This document shows, piece by piece, positions 1-7,100 of a DNA stretch of 10,349 nt (positions within the stretch are counted from its first letter, which is position 1; every line of letters starts with the position of its first letter). Where the stretch lies: contig DGHE01000037.1 of NCBI GenBank assembly GCA_002392525.1, positions 257 through 10,605 on the forward strand. The letters are read 5' to 3'. The notes below the pieces were generated by a model. It was given only the letters and a program-made list of their open reading frames with translations. It searched no databases and was not told the DNA's origin. Position numbers and translations under genes: made by a program. The stretch comes from Bacteroidales bacterium UBA3856 (GTDB lineage: Bacteria; Bacteroidota; Bacteroidia; Bacteroidales; UBA932).

Positions 1-56
1 GCGTGCCCATCGCCCGCCTCGCCGCTGCCCAGGCCCAGATTGCGCAGACCAAGTAA
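1..56 (+). CDS. ppdK: pyruvate, phosphate dikinase, C-terminal end (partial)
   Basis: Only the last 17 codons are in the window, in the frame starting at base 3, reading VPIARLAAAQAQIAQTK and then TAA at 54-56. The VPIARLAAAQA string is the characteristic extreme C-terminus of pyruvate, phosphate dikinase, which interconverts pyruvate, ATP and phosphate with phosphoenolpyruvate, AMP and pyrophosphate in the cytoplasm. The C-terminal barrel of that enzyme binds pyruvate/PEP. The assignment rests on this short tail alone, from remembered family sequences, but the motif is distinctive and the enzyme is common in Bacteroidota. A strong terminator begins 21 bp after the stop, which supports a real gene end here. 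Confidence 0.82.
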   Translation, partial: VPIARLAAAQAQIAQTK

Positions 57-77
57 TCCACTCAAAATCAATACTTT

Positions 78-119
78 AAAAAATTCTCTTTAGGCTGCGA
101 AACCTAAAGAGAATTTTTT
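78..119. terminator. bidirectional intrinsic terminator
   Basis: A perfect 17-bp inverted repeat (78-94 and 103-119) encloses the 8-nt loop CTGCGAAA. Its outer part is an A run on the left and a T run on the right, so each strand has a stem followed by a U tract. It lies between two convergent genes, the kinase gene ending at 56 and the PIN-PhoH gene ending at 158, and can serve both. Confidence 0.93.
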
Positions 120-157
120 ATATACCTGTTAATCAGGCGATTAGGTCGGGTGCGCCA

Positions 158-1501
158 CTACAGAAGGCGCGAGGCAATTTCGGAGAGCATGGAGCGTTCT
201 CCCTTGCGGAGGAAGATGTGCTCGAACAGGAACTGGCCCTTCATCTTCTCTCCCAGGTGGGTGAGACCGTTGCTCCACTGGTCCAGGTAAGGCTGGTCAA
301 TCTGGAAGATGTCTCCGGTGAACACCATCTTGGTACCTTCCCCTGCCCGGGTGATAATGGTCTTTATCTCGTGGGGCGTAAGGTTCTGGGCCTCGTCCAC
401 GATGAAGAAGACCTTGCCCAGGGAGCGGCCGCGGATATAGGCCAGCGGGGAAATAAGGAGTTTTTCCTCCTTGAGAAGCATGTCCAGTTTCTGGGCCTGC
501 CGGCTGCCGGGCTTGAAGCAGTGGCGGATAACCTCCAGATTGTCCATGAGCGGCTGGATGTAGGGGCTCATCTTGCTCTTCTGGTCTCCGGGCAAAAAGC
601 CGATGTCCTGCCCGCCCAGCACCACCGTGGGACGCGTGAGGATAATCTGGTCATAGTCATCGGCTTGTTCCAGGGCCGATGCCAGTGCAATGAGCGTTTT
701 CCCCGTTCCGGCACCACCGGTGAGGGAAACCAGGGGGAGGGAACGGTTGAGACAGGCGTCCATGGCGAACTTCTGTTCGTCGTTGCGCGGGCGGATGCCA
801 TAGGCCGATTGGGTGCGTACCAGCACAATCATCTCTTTCTTGGCGTCGTAGCGGGCGCAGACGGTTTCTCCGCCGAAGTTGAACTTGTACAGCTGGTTGG
901 GCGCGGGTTCGCTGGAACTGACTTCCAACCAGGGGAGCGCATTGTCCTGCCCGTAGCAGAGGCGCTGCAGGGCCTCGGACGAGGCTTCCATTTCAATGAC
1001 CTCCCGGGTAACAGCGGTCATGACCTCGTTGTCCATGCGGTCTGTGAGGTAGTCCTGGGCTTCCATGCCGGCAGCCGTTGCCTTCAGGCGCAAGTTGATG
1101 TCTTTGGTGACAAGGGCTACAAAGCGGTCTGGATTGTTGTCGCGTACCCACATGGCGGTGGCCAGAATGCGGTGGTCCTGGATGTCGTCGCGGAACAGCT
1201 CCTGAAACTCCGGCACAAAGGGGTGGTTGGGCTCCACCTTGAGGCAGCCCTTTTTCTCGCCCAGCGGTACGCCGCGTGGACCGGCTTTCACGCCTTCCAC
1301 CAGCTCGCTGAGCTCCCGCATGAAGGCACGGGCATTGAAGTTGATGGTTTCGTCGCCTTTCTTGAACTTGTCCAGTTCCTCGATGACGGCAATGGGAATG
1401 ACAATGTCGTTGTCCTGGAACTGTTTTACACTCTGGTAATCGTGCAGGATGACGTTGGTATCCAGCACAAAAATCTTGGACTTGGATTTTTTAGTCTTCA
1501 C
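158..1501 (-). CDS. phoH: PIN-PhoH family ATPase / RNase (PhoH2-like)
   Basis: This 447-residue protein joins an N-terminal PIN nuclease domain to a PhoH-type P-loop ATPase. The PIN part (about residues 9-150) shows FVLDTNVILHD with acidic D14, IEEL at 40-43, DIQDHRI with D109, and TKDINLR with D134, consistent with the acidic metal site. The ATPase part (about 235-447) shows Walker A GGAGTGKT at 262-269 and Walker B VFFIVDEAQN at 364-373. PhoH2 proteins of this layout are known as RNA-unwinding, RNA-cleaving enzymes in some bacteria; the cellular role in Bacteroidota is not established. The start is GTG at 1501-1499, since no other early in-frame start precedes the PIN motif. It overlaps the upstream gene by 11 bp, which suggests translational coupling. 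All key motifs look intact. It is cytoplasmic, with no signal peptide. Confidence 0.93.
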   Translation of the reverse strand: MKTKKSKSKIFVLDTNVILHDYQSVKQFQDNDIVIPIAVIEELDKFKKGDETINFNARAFMRELSELVEGVKAGPRGVPLGEKKGCLKVEPNHPFVPEFQELFRDDIQDHRILATAMWVRDNNPDRFVALVTKDINLRLKATAAGMEAQDYLTDRMDNEVMTAVTREVIEMEASSEALQRLCYGQDNALPWLEVSSSEPAPNQLYKFNFGGETVCARYDAKKEMIVLVRTQSAYGIRPRNDEQKFAMDACLNRSLPLVSLTGGAGTGKTLIALASALEQADDYDQIILTRPTVVLGGQDIGFLPGDQKSKMSPYIQPLMDNLEVIRHCFKPGSRQAQKLDMLLKEEKLLISPLAYIRGRSLGKVFFIVDEAQNLTPHEIKTIITRAGEGTKMVFTGDIFQIDQPYLDQWSNGLTHLGEKMKGQFLFEHIFLRKGERSMLSEIASRLL

Positions 1502-2618
1502 CTTCCAGCGTATTTAAGAGGGATTCGAGAATTTGCGGGATTTCCACCTTCCCGGTAAGGCGGACGCCGGGTTTTCCGGGAACGGGATGGCCGATGGGAT
1601 AATAGACGACATCCTGGAGGATGAGCTCGGCGTCTACATAGTCGTAGTCGATGTCGGCAATCTGGATGAGGACGCCGGGCACTTCTCCAAAGAGTACGCG
1701 CGAGGGTTTTTCATTGCCATAGGCCTTGCAGATGTCCTGGATGGAGATATCGGCCCCGGTGGTGCCGGCCATGGAGCGCAGCGCCGTAAGAAGACCTCCG
1801 TCTCCCACGGTGACACCGGCTTTCACAATGCCGTCTTCTACCAGCTCCCGCACCACCTCATAGCAGTCCATGAAGTAGTCGGCATCCTGGATGTCGGGGG
1901 CGGTGGAAGGGCTGGTGCCAAGCGCCTGCGAAAGGGCGCTGCCGCCCAGGCGGAAGTCGCAGGGGTCGAACGGGATGTACAGAATCCAGTCTTTGGCTTC
2001 GGGGAAGAGGGCCGATGACACTTTGCGCCGCCGCGTCATGCGCGGATTCACGGTGCGGTAGGGGAGGTCCCTGAGGAGGCTCTCTTCCTCTGTAATTTCG
2101 TCTTCTTCGAGTTCGGCGACGGTGGTGGCCTTGAAACTCACTGCGGGAGCGCCACTCGTGAGGGCGAATTTTTCTATTTTGATGCCCAGCGCGTCAATGT
2201 AGCCGCAGGCCTGTTCTACGGAGTCGTAAAAGGCGGCGGGCAGGCCTATGCCTTTGTCCGTCCATTTCCACTCTGCCTTGAGGGAAAGGTCCGGGAGACG
2301 GAAATGGCCGCCCATCCAGATGGCATCCAGAAGGCCCTGTGCCACCTTGGCGGCAGAGTAAGAGCCGGCAAAGGAGAGGGGAAAATCCCGCCGGGGCAGG
2401 GCCTCTACCTTCTGGGCATAGGCTTCCAGGTGGGTTTCATCGTAGTGATGGTCGCTGGGGGCGGGGTCTTTCCTTTCATCGGCCAGGACGGCTGCCTGGC
2501 TCTCCGGAAGAGACGACGGGTCTGACAGGCATTCCCGCAGCATCATGCCCGGAGAATAGGGCATCTGCACGCCGTCTATGATGTAATGGCTGTTTAGTAG
2601 GTCCGTTTTACCGCTCAT
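1491..2618 (-). CDS. PurL/AIR-synthase-related protein, likely non-catalytic paralogue
   Basis: The 375-residue protein resembles the second AIR-synthase-like half of phosphoribosylformylglycinamidine synthase (PurL). Supporting stretches are LSLKAEWKW at 111-119 followed by YDSVEQACGYIDALGIKI (like the PurL LSANWM...YDAV...LGI segment), RLGGSALSQALG at 223-234 (like RLGGSALAQ), VGDGGLLTAL at 271-280 (like HDRSDGGL), and LFGEVPGVLIQI at 309-320. Full PurL is about 1200 residues or more, and the ATP-site half and the glutaminase domain are absent. The usual PVGKDSMSMKT stretch is replaced by LTSGAPAVSFKAT (152-164), and HDRSDGG by VTVGDGG, so catalysis looks lost. It is the first gene of a two-gene operon with PIN-PhoH. 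The ATG at 2618 lies 4 bp from a -7 box; M19 is an alternative start. The function is unknown. The family call is fairly secure, the loss of activity is inference. Confidence 0.75.
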   Translation of the reverse strand: MSGKTDLLNSHYIIDGVQMPYSPGMMLRECLSDPSSLPESQAAVLADERKDPAPSDHHYDETHLEAYAQKVEALPRRDFPLSFAGSYSAAKVAQGLLDAIWMGGHFRLPDLSLKAEWKWTDKGIGLPAAFYDSVEQACGYIDALGIKIEKFALTSGAPAVSFKATTVAELEEDEITEEESLLRDLPYRTVNPRMTRRRKVSSALFPEAKDWILYIPFDPCDFRLGGSALSQALGTSPSTAPDIQDADYFMDCYEVVRELVEDGIVKAGVTVGDGGLLTALRSMAGTTGADISIQDICKAYGNEKPSRVLFGEVPGVLIQIADIDYDYVDAELILQDVVYYPIGHPVPGKPGVRLTGKVEIPQILESLLNTLEGED

Positions 2619-2622
2619 GCTT

Positions 2623-2653
2623 CAAATTTAGGTATTTTTCCGTACAATGGCAA
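2623..2653 (-). promoter_or_regulatory. Bacteroidota-type promoter for the PurL-like/PIN-PhoH operon
   Basis: Read on the minus strand, TTG (2653-2651), 20 nt, then TAAATTTG (2630-2623) matches the Bacteroidota consensus TTG-N19-21-TAnnTTTG. Only 4 nt separate the -7 box from the ATG at 2618, so the predicted transcription start falls at or next to the start codon. Confidence 0.72.
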
Positions 2654-2660
2654 TTTTTTG

Positions 2661-2668
2661 TAACTTTG
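2661..2668 (+). promoter_or_regulatory. Bacteroidota -7 box for folC
   Basis: TAACTTTG matches TAnnTTTG and ends 7 nt before the folC ATG at 2676. The -33 side is weak: only the T-rich TATTTTTC near 2633-2640 lies at the right distance, interleaved with the opposing promoter. Confidence 0.6.
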
Positions 2669-2675
2669 TATTACT

Positions 2676-4088
2676 ATGGATAGAGGGTTCACAGAGGCCG
2701 GTTATGAGGCACTCGTAGAGGATATTTTTCGCCGATTCCCGTCGGTACAGAAAGACGGCTTCAGCGCCGGCGCCTACAAGCCCGGCTTGGAACGCATGCG
2801 GGCCTTCGAGGAGGCCCTGGGGCATCCCACACGTGCATTTCGCAGCATCCACATTGCCGGCACCAACGGCAAGGGCTCGGTGGCCAACATGCTGGCATCG
2901 GCCCTTGGCTCCTGCGGGCTCAGGACGGGGCTCTTCACCTCCCCGCATCTGATGGATTTCCGTGAAAGAATGGTGATAGCGCCGCCGGAGGCCGATGGTA
3001 CTCCGGAGGCTAAAGAAAAGGCCAATGCCCCCGGAGTTCCATCGGCCTCCTCCGGCTGTGCCAGGCTTATCTCCCGGGAGTATGTCTACGAATTCCTCAC
3101 GCGGTGGCTGCCGTGGATTACGGAGAACCAGCTGTCGTTCTTTGAGATCACTACCGGACTAGCGTTCAAGTGGTTTGCAGATGAAGGGGTGGACGTCGCC
3201 GTCATCGAGACCGGCCTCGGCGGACGCCTGGACAGCACCAACATCCTGGAAAAACCGCTTCTCACCGTGGTTACTTCCATCGGCTTTGACCACATGGCGC
3301 TGCTCGGGAATACGCTGGAGCAAATCGCTGGTGAAAAAGCCGGCATCTTCAAGGCCCGTGTCCCGGCGCTCATCGGGGAACGCATCCCGGAGACCGCACC
3401 CGTTTTCGAGACAAAGGCCCGCGGGTTGTGTCCGCTTTTCTTTGCCGATGAGATGAGCCCCGCCCTGTGGGACCAATCGGCCCGCATCCTTCAGGAAATG
3501 GACCTGCAGGCCCGTGTACAGGCGAAAAACCTTCGCACCGTGCTGTGCGCGTTGGATATCTTGCGGCCGCAGCTGAAAACCCTGACAGACGAAGGCATCG
3601 TCAGCGGCATTGTCCACACCGCCCGCAACATGGGTTTCCATGGCAGGTGGGAACGCTTGCAGCAAAGCCCTACCGTCATTGCCGACATCGGCCACAATGC
3701 CCATGCCCTGCGGCATAACTTTGCGCAACTTCAGGCACGCATCGCCTCCGGCGAAAACGACGCCCTCATCATCGTCTACGGCATCATGGCCGATAAGGAC
3801 CTGGACGCCATCCTGCCCCTCATGCCGCGGGAGGCCACCTACATTTTCGCCACCCCCTCCACGCCCCGCGCCCTGCCTGCCGCAGAAATCCTCAAACGTT
3901 TTAAGGCCTTTCGTCAGACTCATGTCGCAAGGCCTGCGGAGGGATGTACGGTACGCCCTCCGAAGGCCGTAGACTCCGTAACAGAGGCCGTGAAGCAGGC
4001 GCTGGAGCTGGCCACTCCCGATACTCTCATTTACATCGGCGGCAGCACCTTCGTCGTGGCCGATGCACTGCCGCTGTTTCTGAAGTAA
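2676..4088 (+). CDS. folC: bifunctional folylpolyglutamate synthase / dihydrofolate synthase
   Basis: FolC adds glutamate to dihydropteroate and to folates using ATP, in the cytoplasm. The 470-residue product shows the P-loop HIAGTNGKGSVANML (59-73), FTSPHLMDFRERM (87-99), the family signature VAVIETGLGGRLDSTNI and the second signature SIGFDHMALLGNTLEQIAGEKAGIF. The C-terminal Mur-ligase-like domain has VIADIGHNAHALR and the DKDLDAIL region. The ATG at 2676 fits the usual family N-terminus, where helices before the P-loop begin about 58 residues upstream. It is somewhat longer than typical FolC. Two segments look like extra residues and are each encoded by a palindrome: about residues 103-127 after the FRERM motif, and about 419-431 near the C-terminus. 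The macroglobulin gene follows after 46 bp on the same strand with no terminator visible, so read-through is possible, although no functional link is obvious. Confidence 0.95.
   Translation: MDRGFTEAGYEALVEDIFRRFPSVQKDGFSAGAYKPGLERMRAFEEALGHPTRAFRSIHIAGTNGKGSVANMLASALGSCGLRTGLFTSPHLMDFRERMVIAPPEADGTPEAKEKANAPGVPSASSGCARLISREYVYEFLTRWLPWITENQLSFFEITTGLAFKWFADEGVDVAVIETGLGGRLDSTNILEKPLLTVVTSIGFDHMALLGNTLEQIAGEKAGIFKARVPALIGERIPETAPVFETKARGLCPLFFADEMSPALWDQSARILQEMDLQARVQAKNLRTVLCALDILRPQLKTLTDEGIVSGIVHTARNMGFHGRWERLQQSPTVIADIGHNAHALRHNFAQLQARIASGENDALIIVYGIMADKDLDAILPLMPREATYIFATPSTPRALPAAEILKRFKAFRQTHVARPAEGCTVRPPKAVDSVTEAVKQALELATPDTLIYIGGSTFVVADALPLFLK
2984..3056. repeat. large imperfect inverted repeat inside folC
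   Basis: The left arm 2984-3006 (23 nt) and right arm 3031-3056 (26 nt) are reverse complements except for one mismatch and a 3-nt indel, with a 24-nt loop. Each arm carries GGCCGATGG or its complement CCATCGGCC. It encodes residues PPEADGTPEAKEKANAPG and onward (about 103-127), which are low-complexity and not expected at this point of FolC. It may be an in-frame palindromic insertion. Confidence 0.8.
3931..3968. repeat. second inverted repeat inside folC
   Basis: Arms GGCCTGCGGAGGG (3931-3943) and CCCTCCGAAGGCC (3956-3968) pair at 12 of 13 positions around a 12-nt loop, ATGTACGGTACG. It encodes RPAEGCTVRPPKA (about residues 418-430) in a region where FolC proteins normally have a short link before the conserved VxEAV helix. 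Confidence 0.75.
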
Positions 4089-4134
4089 GGGCACAATAAT
4101 TGAACATAAGGGCTTTCGAATCAATACACAGCCT

Positions 4135-7100
4135 ATGAAACGCATGCTAATGACCTGGCTGCTGGCCATCCTGGCCGGCGTGGTGACGCTGGGGGCGCAG
4201 GAAAGCGGACGTCAGCTCACCTCCCTCTGGAAAGAGTACGAGAAAGCACACAAGGCCGACCGTCCCCAGAAGGAAGCGGCCGCCCTATCGAAGATCAAGG
4301 AAGAGGCTGTAAAACAGCACCTTCCCGTAGATTTCTATGACGCAGCTACGCTGTATGTCAACGCCGTTCAGCGCCGGGATTGGAAGCAGCGGGAAACCCT
4401 TCAGCACCAATTGGAGGAGGACGTGAAGGCCTTTGACGAGCCCATCGTCACCTTCCTGTGGATGAAGGAGTGGAAGTACAGCTCCCGGGAAGACCTCCTT
4501 ACATTTGTCGAGGCCCATTCCAAGGCCCTGGAAGCCAATCATAAAGACCTGCATCACGGCGCGAAGAATATCCTGGGAGGATGCTTCGTTGACTTTATCG
4601 GTACAGACCGCGAATATGCCCTGTGGGCGCTTGAGGAGTACGATATCCTGGAAAAAGAGTACAAGGGAGTGTATCCCCATGAAGCGGTGGTTGCATACGA
4701 GAGAATTGTACGGCAGTTCTTCGAGGACCGTTCCGAGGCAAAGAAGGCCTGGGAGGAACTGGCCGCAAAGTATGCGGGCCGGGCCTTTAGCGTGTGGCCC
4801 CGGGCGCAGCTGCTGCAGTTTCGTATGGAGGAGCTGGAGAAAGACAAGGCCGGCAGCGACGCGTTCCGGGCACTCTACGAGGAAGCATCGGCCCTGGATA
4901 AGGAAAGAACCGCTTATACCGGTGCCGAAGGAAAGCTGGTAGCGGGCTGCAAGCTACCCTCCTTCCTGATGGGAGCGTTGAAGGAGAAGTGGCTGCGGGT
5001 GGCTGTGCATGACGGTAAGGTGCAGGTGATGTTCCAGAACATGGACAAAGCTACCGTCACCCTTCGGGAAGGAAAGAAAACGCTCCAGGCATGGAAGGTG
5101 GAAAACCCTTCGCGCAGTTTCTATGTGGAGGATACCGTCAGCCTGCCGCTACCTGTGCTTCCCGACGGAGAATACTCGCTGGAAGTGCGTGAGGCCTTTA
5201 CAGGGAACGAAACCATGTACGAGCAGTACACGCTCTCTGTCGCATCCCGCAAGGACAGCCGCGGCCACTGCGTGTATGTGGCCGACTTCGAGACCGGCGT
5301 TCCGCTGAGGAGCGCCACCGTGGCGCTTCTCAAAAACGGCAAGGAGATTGCCAGCGCCAGCCTTAAGCTGGACGGCTTTACGCCGCTTCCGGAATCTGTC
5401 CAAAAGCACCTGAAGGATACCAGGGCTAATTTTCAGTTGGTGGTCAAAGCCGGCAATCGTCGCTCCCGCCCGCTGTATCTCTCGTCTGGCTATTCCCCGA
5501 AGTCGTACGACAGTCATGTCCGGTGCAACATCTATAAGGACCGTGGTGCCTACAATCCCGGCGACACCCTGCAGTTCAAGGCCATCGTCTTTGACGGCGA
5601 CCCTGCCCGCAGCCTCCAGGTGGTAAAGGGGCGCAAGGTGGAAGTCCGTCTCCACGATGCCGAGGACAACGTGGTGGAAACGCTTCACCTCACCACCAAC
5701 ACGTGGGGCTCGGTAAGCGGCCGCTTCGTAATCCCTGAAGGGCACCGCGGAGGCCGGTGGGAACTGGAAGCCGTAGGCCTCGGGGCCGACTGGTTCCGCG
5801 TGGACGAATTCGTGCTCCCCACCTTTGACCTCACCTTCGATGCGCTGGACGGGTTCTATCTTGTGGGGGCCGATGTCCCCGTAAGCGGCAAGCTCGTCAG
5901 CTACTCCGGCCACAGCCTTTCCGGGGCGCGCGTGCACGTAAGCGTGAAGCGCTACGGGACCTCCGTCCTGGAGCAGGATCTTCCCGTTGGAGCGGACAAC
6001 CGCTTCGAGACCTCCTTCCCGGCCATGAAGGCCGGCTATTATGAGGCCGATGTCACCGTAACGGAGGCAAGCGGCGAGATGCACAGTTTCCGGGAAGGGT
6101 GGTATATCGGCGAGAACCTGTCTGTCGATGTGCGCGTAAGGAATGCGGCCGATGCCGACTGTCAGTGGAAGGTGGTTGCCTCCCGGACACTGGAACTTGA
6201 GCTCCATGCAAAGGATGCCGGGGGAAATGCCGCAGCGCTGCCGGTCCGCTATGAACTGACGACACCTGACGGAAAAGTGGTGCTCGCCGGCGGTGAAGTG
6301 GCATCGGCCCAGCCGTTCTCCCTGGAACTTCCGGGAGACAGGCTGTATGTGGTGAGGGCCAGTGTATCGGCCCGGAAAGCCGGCGGAGAAACGGTGTCCG
6401 CAGAGACGAAGACTTCTGTTCTCAGCGTCCTCCCGGGAAGCCGCGTGCTTTCTGCTGGTGTCGGGGGCGTATTCCTTCCCGGCCCTCTGCAGGTAGCTGC
6501 GGGCGGGAAAATATCGGCCCGCCTGGGTAGCTCTGAGGGCGATGCCTGGGCGCTTGTGACCCTCTACGGAGATGGGCGGCAGGTGTTGGAGAACAAGGCT
6601 GTCCATGTGTCGAACGGTACGCTGGAGGATATCCGGTTCGCGTATAAGGACTCCTATCCCGAAGCGGTGCGCCTGCAGGTGTTCTATTTTATTCACGGAA
6701 AGTCCGTCAGCTATGAGCGTGAATTCCGCCGGAAAAAGGACAAGTATACCCTTCCGCTGCAGTTTACCCGCTTTACGGATAAAGCCTATCCGGGCGCACA
6801 GTATAACTTTACGGTGAAAACGGCTCCGGGGACCGAGGTCCTGGTGGCGGCCTGGGACAAGAGCATGGATGCCATCGGCCCCAACGACTGGCCGCTCGTG
6901 AACCTTAGGGACTTCTCGGTGGAGAGCGTTCCCGTTGCGGCGGCCTGCGGCCGCGTAGCCGGCAATGACCGCATTGTCATCGGGTATGGCAGGGGACCGG
7001 GCCTTCTCACCAAGGCAAGCCGTAATATGGCTGTGGCCGAAGACCTTATCATGGAAGAGGCGGTTCCTTTCCAGCTGGTGGAGCAGAAACCCAGTTTCGG

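Noticed and set aside
218..1558. 446-codon open frame on the plus strand
   Set aside because: It is the antisense shadow of the PIN-PhoH gene, whose motifs are all intact on the minus strand.
2482..2500. GCCAGG/CCTGGC hairpin inside the PurL-like gene as a third palindromic insert
   Set aside because: Arms of only 6 bp are expected by chance in GC-rich coding DNA, and there is no sign of extra residues there that can be judged without an alignment.
3159..4169. 336-codon open frame on the minus strand over folC
   Set aside because: It is an antisense shadow of folC, with no recognised domain.
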